From Moniliophthora roreri (Eukaryota > Basidiomycota > Agaricomycetes > Agaricales > Marasmiaceae), in the NCBI GenBank assembly GCA_001466705.2, contig LATX02000211.1, positions 1,612,001-1,676,000 of the forward strand: a stretch of 64,000 nt of DNA, in the 5' to 3' direction. Below are positions 11,737-23,826 of this stretch, piece after piece; within the stretch, counting starts at the first letter, position 1, and each line of letters opens with the position of its first letter. Below the pieces are notes generated by a model. The model was not told the origin of the DNA. It made no database searches and was given only the letters and a program-made list of their open reading frames with translations. Position numbers and translations under genes: made by a program.

Positions 11737-12602
11737 ATGTTCTTCCGTTTCTCTCCCGTTCTATTTGGTCTCTTCGCCGTCAACGTTCTCGCTTCGCCTG
11801 CTCCAGTCGAAGAACGCCAAGCACTCGACCTCACCGGATTGGTTCAACGCGTTGATATCTTCGTCACTCAAAAGAGTAACGATCAAAACTTGGTTGACGT
11901 CCAGGTTACCGGTGAGTCGGGTTGATTCTCCTGTTCTTCCTATGTTCACTCACTCATCTATCCAACCTTTCAGCCACCAACCCAACCTCGGAAGAGCTGT
12001 CGTTGGAAAGCATCTCCACTACTGCTGTGCGCAAGAACACCGAGACGGTTGTGTACTTTGAGTTGACGCATGACTTTGTGCCTCCGCTCGTCGTACCTGC
12101 TCTTGGGGAGCAGCAGTCCGAGAAGATCGTGGATGTGCTCCTTACGAGGGGTATATTGGGCACTGTTGAACTTGTCGAGTGAGTTGTTTGCCCTCGTAAA
12201 AGTGCTCTGGTCTGATGATTGATGTACATTCAGACTTGGCACGCTTGACCTGAAAAATACGAGTGTTGTCGTCAGGTGAACTATTTACCTTTCGAAACTG
12301 GAGACAGTGGTCTGACCAAACATTCGCAGCGTTGGAGGTGAAAGTGTCGCGGTTAATGTGCCAGATCAAGGCAATGTTGGCGCTGTGTGAGTCGTTTTCT
12401 CGTGGTTGTCTTCCTCTATCCGATGATTGATGCAATGCGATGTGTAGGATGCACTTTGATTTTACTAGGTGAATGACTGGATTTTGGGGCCAGGGAGGTG
12501 CTACAGATAGTTAAATATATCAGGCAAAACGAATGACACTCTTCTCTGTCCAGCGTGCCGGATATCAATATAATCATCATTCCAACCATCTGTGTGCTGT
12601 GA
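11737..12602 (+). CDS. Small secreted protein, unrecognised family
   Basis: Exons 11737..11911, 11974..12178, 12234..12275, 12330..12386, 12448..12468 and 12554..12602 splice to 182 codons with consistent phases. The N-terminus is a clear signal peptide (MFFRFSPVLFGLFAVNVLAS) followed by a possible processing site (EERQ). The mature part is rich in Val, Thr and hydrophobic beta-type stretches and has almost no Cys. I do not recognise the family. Two decayed copies lie at 4498-5045 and 6851-7656, and they confirm the exon 1/2 junction and much of the coding frame. The last exon is the least certain, because copy B suggests a longer C-terminus. Confidence 0.6.
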
Positions 12603-13157
12603 CACCCTACGACGCGCAAAGCCTTCAAAGCGTTAGTCGAATTTGCCAGGCTGATCGAGGCCAAATTTCACTACCTGTCAAGCCAGTCCAAGATTCCGTG
12701 CCACTTGTCTCCGGTGACAGCACGACCGGGAGATAAAAACAGATGGCGAACACTGAAGCTGACGAACATTGTAGTACAACAGCTGTGGACCTGTTGACGT
12801 TAAGTTATTGAGTTTCAGTCCAGAGCCACACGTGTTGATCCGATAGAGCAAGTAAGCTTTCCATGCTGTATAACTGTTCTCAGTGTACATGTTCAACTGC
12901 ACTACAGCTGCAGCGCCGCTTGACTGCGCCTATGATTCATTAGGCGATCGATGTTCACAACGCACACGATTTGACTGCCGCGCTGTTCACGATGTTAATG
13001 GAGTATCATCCCACTCGACGTTTTCCAGGATCTTGACTTAAGAACTCACGTTGTACAGCACATGAATAGGCCCTGTTCCTCATATATATCGGTCTTGAAA
13101 GCAATCTATCAAGTTCCCAATTTCCAGAATTTGTAGTTAGCCTATCAAGCCACGATT
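12603..13157. other. Intergenic, possible lost 3' exon of the secreted protein
   Basis: Bases about 12615-12735 can be read as a frame (FARLIEAKFHYL and further) that resembles the C-terminal part of copy B (TRLIEVIARC). It may be the remains of an original longer 3' end or an alternative last exon. Nothing else was recognised. Confidence 0.35.
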
Positions 13158-14314
13158 ATGTCGGTCTCTGCTCTATCCCGGTGAGCCCCACATTCGAAAA
13201 TATTCTCTGAGGTATCCTGACACATTCCAGAAGGATCATCGCATCTACTACTCTACTCTTCACCACTAGATCATCTGCCTTTCTCATTTCGGCGCCATCA
13301 CGAGTAACGTCACTAGCTGGCACTTCGTTCAGCTGGACCTGGGAGGCGAAGGACCCTGATTGCATTGGAATATGGGTCAGTGATTCAAGTGGTGAATGTC
13401 CGCTGCCCAACGACTCGGACAATCCTGACTCCAAAGAGTTGGAGATTGTGGTGGACCGGATCAACTGGGCCAAGGCACCTGACTCACATATTCCTGGTCA
13501 GAAAGGCCGGAGTGGGAGCGATTTGATTAAAATACAAGGTTCAGGGTAAGCAATATTTGTTTTATTCTGACTTGAGCTTAATTGACCACCCGAGCAGAAG
13601 TGTCACATTATGCGCATTTAGTTATCAAGGCTCAGCGTACGTCTTTCAATGCAGTGTGTACCGGAACTGATGATGAGCAACCTTGATAGTGCTTCTCCTT
13701 CGAACGTAAGTTTCCTAAATGCGTCTGCGCCTATTTCGGTCGGGCCCATAACCGATACAACCACGACATGCCCTCCTGGCTCGCAAGTATCTACCACTGT
13801 CACCGAGACGACGTCTGTCTCTTCAGTTGTCTTCGGTGCTCCGGATAACAAGGGGTTCACATCGTCTTCAGCCCGCGCCACTGCCATAACCATAGTTGCC
13901 ATTGCGGTAACCGTGACTCTCCTGGTTCTTCCCATTATCTTCATTCTGTTCCGCAGAAGGAGGCATCAACGACTTCCTCTGGCGGAATCATCGGAAGTTT
14001 CCCCTTATCCAGTTATTCAGTTCTCATCTGCACCAACGAGAAAAGAAGGGTATAATCGAACCTCCGAGTGTGATACACTCGACTCTATCATATCCCAAAT
14101 GCAGGAGGAGCAAGATGCTTCTTCGAGCTCTCCAACTTCTACTCGGGAATTAACGACACATGGCACAGATTTCTCCCCTCAGCAAGAGGAGAGACAAAGA
14201 CGCATCATATATCACGATGACAGTGGTTGGAGGCCGCCAGCGATTAGTTCCACATCAGAGTCCAACGAAGGACACATTCTCGAGATGCCACCTGATTATG
14301 TTGCGGCGTTATGA
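13158..14314 (+). CDS. PY-tail single-pass membrane protein
   Basis: Exons 13158..13180, 13231..13545, 13598..13636 and 13690..14314 splice to 333 codons, all junctions phase 2. The ectodomain carries TSFSWTWEAKDP, a Cys in GECPLP and the last-strand Cys in LCAFSYQ. The stalk is very Ser/Thr-rich. A membrane helix lies at about 187-209, then FRRRRH. The roughly 124-residue tail has HDDSGWRP and ends MPPDYVAAL. The signal peptide is weaker than in its relatives, with several Arg before the hydrophobic part, so an alternative start is possible. Confidence 0.82.
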
Positions 14315-16734
14315 GCTAGGCGACGTCGCGATGGGGTTTAATATTCCAAAAAAAAAAGTAGTGGGACTGTACATACATCAGAGTAATAATGGAAGCTAGT
14401 ACTTACCTCCGATATACGAACGTCGTTCTTCTCGACGAATGGGGTACCGATCGGATTCACGGAAGTAAAGCGTGGACAATTGATACAAAATTAATACGAG
14501 ACGGAAGCGAAGAAGCAAGGAGCCTTGAAAAAGACAGAACATTCCATGATCGTGTGCAAGCTTCTCGCCGCTTTCTTCTATTTAGCCTTTGGCACTTACT
14601 GCGTACACTAAAGCTCTGTATCTACCTTTCTGTCGTTTCTCGTCTTCCCGTCCCGTCAAAATTGCTGATCCCTTGCCCTATCGCATAAAGGAGGCGGGCC
14701 AAAGCGGAATATTTGGAGACGACTACTTAATCGTGTATCCAGGCAAGCTGTTCAGAGTTCAGATGATTCTCCCGTCCTAGGGGACCCGCATAATTTTCCT
14801 ACGATCCCGTACTTTGAGCACACTGGTGATGGTTACGAGGATTTTTTCGGCACTAGATGGGTGACTTCTTGGTGATGCAGGCCAGGATTTTTCCCTATCA
14901 TCCTTGTCGTGAAATAGTGTTTTTGCATCCTCGGACTCGTTTCGGCCTTTTCTCATATTACTCTCACATGTTTCGTCTCTTGGTTTCGTCTCATATAAAT
15001 TACCAACTCACATACATATTTCATACATAAAATACAAAATCTACTATAAAAACTGTACTTATTCTTTACTGATGGACAATTGATCTGACTTCTCCAATTT
15101 ACGACAATCCTCTCAGGCATACCCGAAGTGTCCTGGAAGGAGAAATCTGTGTGTACCAGTGCCACAATGATCTTGTCGCTAATGCTCAGTGATCGGCTTC
15201 AAACAAACATTCCAGACCATCATTGTATGCGCATGCTATACCGGGCAACCGGTTACACTCATACCCGACCGATTAGCTAATACAAAAAAACGCCCGCGAT
15301 TCCCACTCGTAATGTGCTACAAGACTAAGCTTCCGAGGCATTCGAATCGAAGAGAACCAAATCTTGGCAGTGAACATTGAACTGCAATATGAAGTTCGCC
15401 TAGCATCTACTACACCCCATGTTCTGTATTTTAATTCAGAGTTGTGCTCTTATGCATCCCTCTTTTTCCCAAGAGCAGTGAGTTTCCCATCTTATCTCTA
15501 CCTCAAGGCTTGCAAGTCTCAGTTTCAGCGTGCTGGCATGCTGTTTTTCCCTCGGTAAATATTCCTCTAGCAAGAGAAATCGGAACCAGCTTGACCAACC
15601 ACTGTTCCGGCTTAGATGAAGAATTATTGTACTTCTCGTAAACTCCTGCTCAGAATTCAATATTTCCGTCCCCAGCGTTCTAATCGTGAGCAAATCTCAA
15701 CGAAGTGACAGGGTTGCTTAATGACATTGCACCATCTTCTGGGTGATTATCAGCAATTTTTGTGTCACAATTTATCCTTCTGATCGTTTCTCCAGAACAC
15801 GTTGGGTGGAAGGATTTAGCTTCGTGCTGGAAACTGGGAATTAGCAATCGTTATGAGAGCCCTCATATTGAGACTTGACCCCAGATCTTCTTCAGAGGAC
15901 AATGTATTCGTTGATATATTCAGCATCTCCCGGTCTCCTAAGAGAGGTCGGTGCCGGTGCAACGAGAACAGCTCCTCAGAGCGCTACTAAATCTCTGTAA
16001 GCACATGTGTCATAAGATACCTTCCACTGTAACACTGGCGGCTGAGTCACACCAGGGCTACTGTTATCATTACCGCATTTTTCACAAGTGTACGCCTCAC
16101 GAGAATGATACACATAGTAGGTGAAATTCTATGCGCTCTGTCTGCGTGTCCTTCCTTGGTCTTACCATTGTTCTGATTATTCTCCTCAGGAAAAGGACGT
16201 GTAGCTAGAGCCAAGGAAAGAAGGTCCCAACCTATAGCATCGCCATTTGGAGAACCGAATGGTATTATGCGGTACCGCATTTACATGAATTGGCATGCAG
16301 TGGCTCAAACGAGGCGAATGATCCGTATCAGAATAATCCGTAGTGAATTGCCTCAATATGCACACGAAGAGACGACGAAGCGTTCGAATGAATGCTCCGC
16401 AGCCGTACACATCTATATTCAACAATACTAGAGCCATCACGCTCCCAAGATGACTTTCGAAGCGGTTCGATGGGATTCAACCGGGGCTAGGCGAAACAGT
16501 TCCCGCAGTGGCTTGCCCGGCTTCCTTGAGAGAATCATATTTAAACGCTGAGCGCGTCAAAACGTTCGATTTCAAGTTGAAAGCTTGCACCTTCATCATT
16601 CCCATCATGTTGCATAATACTTAAGAGACAGTATGGCAAGAATACAGGTGTCATTCACCACAAACAGTTCTTTCCTGGCTGGCCCCCCTTTTTTTTTTCT
16701 GACCCATTCCTTCTGAATCTCTTAGGCAGCTGGG
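14315..16734. other. 2.4 kb region without a recognised gene
   Basis: Only short scattered open frames on both strands were seen, without domains, signal peptides or coherent splice chains. The last few hundred bases would be the promoter of the gene at 16735. Confidence 0.45.
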
Positions 16735-17736
16735 ATGCATAAGCTCATTCTTTTGTCAGCGTACATTCATTAATCCTCTACACATCCGCTGACTTTGATT
16801 AAACAGAATACTACTTTCATTCATCTATGCCGCCGACGCAGTCAACATTGTATTCCCTCAGCCTCTAGTTGCTGTTGAGAATAACGACTTCTCTTGGACG
16901 CGAAGCGAGGGGGATCCCAAGAATTTCTATCTAGTCAAGCAGAAACTTGATGACCCTGGAGGAGTCACAGCCTTTTCTGAGAAGATCGATGTCGTGGCTG
17001 GCGATTCTCAAGCGGGGAAAGGGAATATATACTTCAGACGAGCAGGGTAAGTTTCGTTGCTCGAAAATGTCACAATGTTCATCTTTTGCAGTCTGTTTCG
17101 TGTAGTTGTTTTCACCAGAAACAACCGAGAGTATGTTTAAGCTCCACAGAACGTGTGTAAAATTATAAATTTGTTTGCAGAGCGCAGAGGGCCCTCTTCT
17201 CTACCACGGTTACGGTTTCACTGAATCCGACTTCTATCGGGGCCTTGACACAGTAAGTCAGATGCTTCCCCATTTCCATCACAGCTGAACGAAGCAATAG
17301 GACCCATACCCCAGCGGCACCATTACCTTCTCCAACATCGAAAAGTCACTCGGGCCAGCAGAGACCGTCTGTCTCATCAACAGGAGCCATTGCCGGAGCA
17401 GTGATCGGTGTAGTAGCACTTGTATCCCTCACTGTTACTGTTTTCTTCCTGCTGCGTCGGAGGAATCGGCTCCAAAACATAGACGCGCTCATAGTCCCTT
17501 TTCCAGACATCGAATCCGGTCCAACAAGAGCACAGAAGGGGAGAATGCGTTCTCCGGGTAATGTACAAGCCAGACCCACTCGTACTCCCACTTTTCTTGC
17601 TTTGAGGGACTATTTGAATAATGATCGGCAAAGAACTCGAGGGGCAGAAGGGCAGATAGTTGTACAACATGGGGACAGTGGTTGGCGACCATTAGGAGTG
17701 CTGGATATGCCCCCTCAATACGATACTGCGAGATGA
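16735..17736 (+). CDS. PY-tail membrane protein lacking both ectodomain cysteines
   Basis: Exons 16735..16760, 16807..17046, 17092..17130, 17181..17252 and 17301..17736 splice to 270 codons, all junctions phase 2. The signal peptide is MHKLILLSAILLSFIYA. The ectodomain keeps the NDFSWTR strand and DPKNFYL but has no Cys in mid-domain, and the usual LCAYS strand is replaced by LFRVVVFTR, so the presumed disulfide is lost as a pair. A membrane helix lies at about 154-177. The short tail (about 93 residues) has HGDSGWRP and ends MPPQYDTAR. Confidence 0.82.
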
Positions 17737-19217
17737 TCAATGGACTGCCAGTACGGGATATTGATATCGGGAAGGAGGGTATCATGTTGCAAGTTCACCT
17801 ACCGCGAATCAAGCCCCGGGAGCAGAAGATGAATGGAGATGGACACTGTAATCACGATAGGGACATTTTAAGTGTATTGCGTAACAAGCGGACCATGCAG
17901 TAGAGTACGTCATGTACTTTCAACTGCAGAACGTGAAGGGATCAGTGAACGCCGGGAAATGCTTGCATTACGGGGCTTACTGTGAATGAACCGTTTCTCG
18001 TAGGCTCACCTGGAACCCAAGGACAAACCCAAATCTCCAGCTTGGATTGATCTCGTAAGGTGAATCATTAAGAATGTGACAAACGTGCCTGAAATCTAGT
18101 CCATGTTCGAATGTTGTATGATACGTTCCCCATCGTTAGTGACAGTGGCATCGAAGCAGAATGGAACGCGTCATTGGACGTTTGTTGACGGGAACGTTGT
18201 AGCAAAGTTGTGCTTGTCGACGAAGACTGGCAGTGAGAAGGCAGTGGTGGAAATTTAAAAGGGGTGCTGGTTGATGGCTTCTGGACAATATGGGTACACA
18301 TATCGTATTTCCATAGCGCCATAGAGGTCAAAACCTGGGATCGAGACTGCAAGAGTAAAATGGGAATGCACCTGGTCGTCAAAGTCCCTAACCTCGCTAA
18401 TCAAAATCCCGTCTCTCTCGAACTTCGTCACTACTGATCAACATAGTCAGTGATCAGTCCAGATAGATGAAAATGTACCGGGGTTGATGAGAAACGCGTG
18501 TTGTCACATCCCAGTCACGGCTTGTCGCAAAAGGCAGCAGATCCCACGGTCATGCGAGCAGGCACAGCATCCTCTTTCTTTTTTTCCTTCCCTACGTCCG
18601 ATAACAAGCCAAGGTGCCTTCTGGATGGTGAGCGACTTGACATATGTACGTAAAAAAACCTACGAGCGAAAATATCTTCTCACTGCTGTCTAGACTGGAT
18701 AGAGTCGAGGCCTAACCCCATGAAGCGGTAATCGGCGGTCACACACACAAAATCTCGTCGATTGTTTCCACTGTTGGGTGACCCTGAAATGATCGATACG
18801 AGCGACTAGAAGGACGACTGTCATTACAGGGATTCTCCTGGATGCTTTGACGTACAAGTCAAAGACAACGTTGCTTCTTACTCGGCTGAAACGTTGATGG
18901 CCCGCGACTTCAGCTCAATCCAGCAGAAGTTGGTCTCGTAAACCTTCTACTTCCCTCACCACTTCAACCCACGCTTGCTCACAAAGGGTATCACTCGTTC
19001 GACTAGGATATAATGATAGTTAGGAGGCGAAACTTTGGCGATCTCGACATTCAGCCTGACAAGGCGGAGGTAGCATTTTAGATAGCCAGACCTGATATTA
19101 CGTTTGATATGTACACATTTCATTACAATCGGAAGTCATATAATAAGTGGCATTTCAGGGAGAGAACGTGCTGGGAGCGAATCATGCATTGAACAATGAG
19201 AAGGTAGAGATAGACAA
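17737..19217. other. Intergenic between convergent genes
   Basis: Converging 3' ends border a 1.5 kb stretch. No domain-bearing frame, repeat or RNA gene was recognised. Confidence 0.45.
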
Positions 19218-20286
19218 TCAGTTCTTTACAGGACGGTCAGGGCTGTATGCTGGTGGCGTATCAGCGGCCTCTGACGGAGCTGATTGAGAAGATCCGGCAG
19301 TTTGACCCCATGAGCCGTCTCCGGAAGGCATCGTCCGGTGCTGGCGAGAACTCGAAGCACTACTCGTGGTCCCGTTAATCGCATACCTCGCTCTCCCTTT
19401 CGACATTTCATACCCAGCGGAGGGTAAATTCGTATTTGATGATCGAGGAGAGGTATAGGCCGATTGAGGAAATGGCGATACACCGGGGTGAACGTTCGCT
19501 AACGACGGCTGAGTTTGATGATGATGCGAAGTAGACTGAGCCGCGAGAGGAAGTGGAGGTGGGTCTGCGGGGAGTCGGATGACTCGGTAATGACAGAAAC
19601 GATACAAAATGAAGGCTGTGAGAAGTGAAAGCGCGAGGACACCTCCAATCACGCCACCAATCACAGGTCCAGCAATACTGGGTGCTTGACTACCTGAGCT
19701 ACCGGGCACCGAAGATGCTGATTGTGTTACTGTTGTCGCCAGCACGGAGGCGGTGAAAGTCGATGAGCTTCCTATGTTCGCAAGGAGACTGTTCACAGGG
19801 GTGGTTCCAGATCTGTTTCGGGGGCACACTGATCAATCATAGTATCTGTAGTCGCAGGGTTGAGACGTACGTTGCGTTGTATGAGAAAGCACATGTTTGG
19901 AAGGTTCTGCAAGTTCCTTAGCACTTGTGTTCAAAAGGTAATAACGGTCGCCACGTACCCTGCATGCCCAGCATAAAATCCTATCGATCCAATCCTGTCC
20001 TGAATGTTTAGGACCGTGAATGACTGCTCTCGCTTCGGGGTACCGTTGACATCGCAGTCTGCAACTTTCGAGGTATCGTACAAAACGATGACAACACGGT
20101 CAGGCTCGCTTGTCAACCACGTCCATCTTACGGGGAACTGGTCCGTGACGATGACACTGGATGGCACTTCGAGTGAGAAGGAGTGGACACCGATGATTGA
20201 TATAAGGAAGATGAAGACGCTGAAGTAGATGAAGTTAGTGAGTTAATGACTGAAAAGCTTTCTTGGGCTTACTAGAGGTATATCAT
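19218..20286 (-). CDS. PY-tail single-pass membrane protein (pair member of 52344)
   Basis: Exons in reading order 20273..20286, 19959..20219, 19871..19906 and 19218..19812 splice to 301 codons, all phase 2. The signal peptide is MIYLYVFIFLISIIG. The ectodomain has SSVIVTDQFPVRWTWL, a Cys in VADCD and the last-strand Cys in QTCAFSYN. A membrane helix lies at about 152-176. The tail lacks HxDSGWRP but has GDGSWGQ and TPPAY eleven residues before the end. It is closely related to the gene at 52344, with the same exon lengths for exon 3 and the same residues across the exon 3/4 junction. Confidence 0.85.
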
Positions 20287-20541
20287 TGTCTTTCAGTGCG
20301 TTGAAAACGAACTGGGCGGAAGGTCTTGGGGGAAGCCGTTCTACGGTGAGAAAGGGTAACCGCAACCAGGCGTGGAGTTCGGTGTGATATATTTATGTCC
20401 CAGCGCGCCATGAGGACTTCCAGCGGCACTAGCTCGAGTCCCCGAGCTGGACCAATCAAAATCGGGGATGATCACGTTTGGCGCCTAACGAACTCCATCT
20501 GGCAGTGCGCGCCGGTCAATTCCAGGCCTGTAGAACTGAGT

Positions 20542-20829
20542 TGCAGGGCCCCTTTTATCGAGATTTCCGTTTTTGGTAAGGAATCGCGGCGACGAATGGG
20601 GAAAGCGGCGGCGTTTTTGACGCCTACAACCAGCAACAATTTGTTGTCTCTCTCCATAATGATTTCCTCAAACCAAGAGGCAACTTCTTTGAGAAGATAC
20701 AAAAGCGTTCGTCGATGTGGTTGGATACTGGCTGATATGGAAGAAATTTCATCTCCACGGCTGTCCCATCGGACCCTCCCCATTCGTCGCCGCGATTCCT
20801 TACCAAAAGAGGCCCTGCCAATTTCAAAC
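20542..20829. repeat. Inverted repeat able to form a long hairpin
   Basis: About 32 bases at 20571-20602 recur inverted at 20777-20809 (core GGAATCGCGGCGACGAATGG). The match continues outward with GCAGGGCC after a roughly 19 nt interruption on the left arm. The arms are separated by about 175 nt. It lies between two PY-tail genes and overlaps no called gene. Confidence 0.7.
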
Positions 20830-21238
20830 TCAGTTCTGCCAGGTTTCTAACCGCCCTCCCTCCACTCAGCAAAGGATCAAGGTAGAACGCCGAGGCTATC
20901 CCAGGACTTGGTTCAAGCAAATTTTGGCAGGAGCCTCGTTTCTCGATCCTGACAGTTCGAAGATCGAGGCTATGATTCCGACCCCTCGAGAGATCATGCG
21001 ACACCGAAGATCATCAAAGAGATGTGATGTGAAAGAGACGAGGCCGTGGCGGTTGTGGTTTGGGCGGTGCTCGTGGAAAAGTTCCTTGGACATCCCGTCG
21101 GGCATATCCAAGCTTCCGGCATCTGCGGACGTAATTACCATCAATGTCCTTCGGTGAGATGTACGAACCCTCATATTATCTATGGAAAAAAAGTATATGA
21201 CACCGGCGGAAAATATCTGACTTGAAGTGACTACTACT

Positions 21239-22254
21239 TTAGTTTTTCAAACGACGACCCCCAGATACACTGGCGTATGAAGGCGGCGTCTCTGTACCTG
21301 ACTGAGATCCCCATCCTGCTTCACTAGGTGTTGTAGTTGTACCCGGTGGAGGCGACTGAGGGGGATAAGTACTCAGAGCTGTACTATCCGTATATCCCTC
21401 AGCCGTCCTAAAGTACGTAAAGTACCCAGCTTGTCCTCCATACTCCGTCTGGGGAGACGACGTCCCTCCGACATTAGCTGTAGTCATTAGAGCCTCGTTG
21501 GAATCCGATCCGGGTTGTGTTCGAACCAGCCGATAGCGGCAAAACCAGAAAGGCAGGAGGACTAATGCCAGAAGGAGAGCAAAAAAACCTCCAAGCACGC
21601 CCCCAATGATCGGCCCATCATGATTACCATTCGAGCTCGCATTAGAGCCTCCAGTCGAGGAGACTCCCTCAGTGACTGTAACGGTTTGAGTCGCAGGAGG
21701 AAGATTGGCAAATATATTGGTCGAGTTGAATAGGCTTGCTCGCAGGCTACGTTCTGGAGGTTCGCTAAAATCCCAAATCCCAATGAGTTTGGATGAATGT
21801 GACAGTGGTATCCGATGAGGCTTACGACTGATACGAGAAAGCACACATAATGAATGACCTGTAGAGGTATGTGGGCTCAACATCCAAAATATATCATTCG
21901 AATGCAAACTCACCCCGAATGCGGCACTTGGATTGCCTCCAGTTTACCCTGCCCATTCGATACACCCTGCACTGTGATGACCTTCTCTCGGAAGGGGACA
22001 TTGCTCGCTAGGCATTGCGGCGTTCTAGTCAGGTCCAAGAGGAGGATCGCAATGTTCTGTGGGTCGCTGCTTTCTGATGTCCAATCGACACTAAAGTCTT
22101 GCAGTACGGTGATATTTGAAGGAACACTGAGAGTAAAAGCGTTTGCCGCGCTTGTGCCCAAAATACAAAGCGGGAGAAGCGTGCTAAAGAAGTAAGAATT
22201 TAAAAATCAGCAGAAAAGTGGTTTCAGAAGACAAGCATACCGGACAAAGAGCAT
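21239..22254 (-). CDS. PY-tail single-pass membrane protein (pair member of 51086)
   Basis: Exons in reading order 22241..22254, 21914..22183, 21829..21858 and 21239..21764 splice to 279 codons, all phase 2. The signal peptide is MLFVRTLLPLCILG. The ectodomain has PSNITVLQDFSVDW, a Cys in RTPQCLAS and the last-strand Cys in IMCAFSYH. The stalk is NGS-rich. The membrane helix (about 156-180, PIIGGVLGGFFALLL) is nearly identical to that of the 51086 gene. The tail is Tyr/Ser/Pro-rich with AGWGSQ and TPPSY about 11 residues before the C-terminus. Confidence 0.85.
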
Positions 22255-22696
22255 AATGAAGGGGAAAGGAATGTTCTCACCGCATTCTTCAAGTTTGGTA
22301 ATATGTATAGGGTGATTGAGTTGGTATCTGAGCGCTGTCCGCGTTCCCCGTGTCATATCACGCAATGATGTACGGCGCCATTCATAATCAAGCGAACATT
22401 TCGACATGTGGAGAAAATGCAAGTCCACGGTTCGGAACAACCGAAAAGATTACATCCCTGACAAGGGGCTTAGTGAGTATCTTTTCGGTGGACGGCACAA
22501 ATCGAGGTGAGGACGTCGCTTACTGACACTGTAAATGGCTGTGACAGAACCCTGCCTTTCCCTTGATATTCAGAGTACAAAGAATATGAAATGAGTTGTA
22601 TTGAGGCTGCGTCGGACTCTGGACCCATCATCAAACAGGAACTAAGTCGTCGTCGCTTCCAGAAACAGCTTGCCGACGCCACAATTCCAAGTCTTG

Positions 22697-23662
22697 TTAC
22701 AAAGCAGACGCGTACGACGGTGGCATCTCCACCACGTTCGGCTCTCGTTCTCCTTGTTCTGAATCTCTTGCCTCGTTCCTCCTCTCCTTCGCCATCTTGT
22801 CCGATGCGAAATACGGGTCCACAGCGTACTTTGAAAACGTCCCAGCTATACGTTTCCGCCTTCGGTAACGCATGAACAGGAACGTTAAAGCAGCTAGTAT
22901 CGCGAGAATACCACATATACCTCCAACGATACCTCCGATAGCTGCATTACCAATGCCTGACCTTGAAGTGCTACTCTGAGTCCGGTTCTCGCTGAAGATG
23001 AAGGAGTTAAGAAAAACAATGAGGGTTAATGAGTAGCTGGTTTACCTATTGTCATCTGGAGAACTAGTAGGCGCTGAGGCGACAGTTTGAGAAGATATCA
23101 TTGTTTGCGCGAAAAGAGACGGTATATTCGGAGACTGGTACACGACTTGTCCGGGTTGTGAGGGAGGCCTGTTGGAAACGAGGATTATGTTATCAAGATT
23201 ACGTCTCTTGAAAAAGAAGAAACATACATCGATAAGGCACATACAAAATACGATCTTCACATCACGAGTAAGCCATCTGACCAAGATCCAGGCCAAAGAG
23301 ACGCGACTCACCCAGGCGTATCAGCAACGAATTTAACCCTGATCGTTTGACTCTCGGGGAGGTCTGGTACCCTATTCGGCCCTACCCGTTCCTTGGTCAA
23401 TGTCGTGACATTGCGCTCCAGGGCGTTGGCGCAGTCGGGTACTTTAGACTGGTCGAGCAATGCTACAGTGATATTGGGAGCATCCGTAGCATAGGTGATG
23501 GTCCAGTTTACCCAAGTAGGTTGTAGAGCGAGGAAGGATGTTGGAACAGATATTTCAAACCCCAAGGAGAATGACAGGGAGAGAAAACTACATTAGAAAC
23601 GCGTCAATTACGTTTCTGAAACGCGGATTATTTCAAACATACAGGACGATAAATCGGAACAT
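22697..23662 (-). CDS. PY-tail membrane protein with the shortest tail
   Basis: Exons in reading order 23643..23662, 23312..23587, 23229..23255, 23046..23168 and 22697..22991 splice to 246 codons, all phase 2. The signal peptide is MFRFIVLFLSLSFSLG. The ectodomain has WVNWTITYATDAPNITV, a Cys in VPDCAN and the last-strand Cys in FVCALS. A membrane helix lies at about 162-187, followed by RYRRRKR. The tail is only about 58 residues, highly charged, without the DSGWRP motif, and ends MPPSYASAL. The coding frame of the tail is overlapped by a longer shadow frame, so automated callers may miss this C-terminus. Confidence 0.82.
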
Positions 23663-23826
23663 CCAGGTTCCGTGCTTATGAAGTTGGTTTGAAATGGGGC
23701 AAAACGTCCAAAATGACGAGTTTTGCGCTGGCTTTATCAATGAGGACTTTGGTTGTCATGGTTTCCCGCTCTGAAGATTGTGAGATTCTTGTCACCATAC
23801 ATCAAAGTTTGTAACATGGTCTAATC

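Noticed and set aside
15001..16440. Minus-strand frames around 14953-15165 and 16047-16440
   Set aside because: Short, unlinked and without recognisable features.
20395..20850. 151-codon plus-strand frame (and minus-strand partners)
   Set aside because: It spans the inverted repeat, which makes mirrored peptide segments, and has no domain or splice signals.
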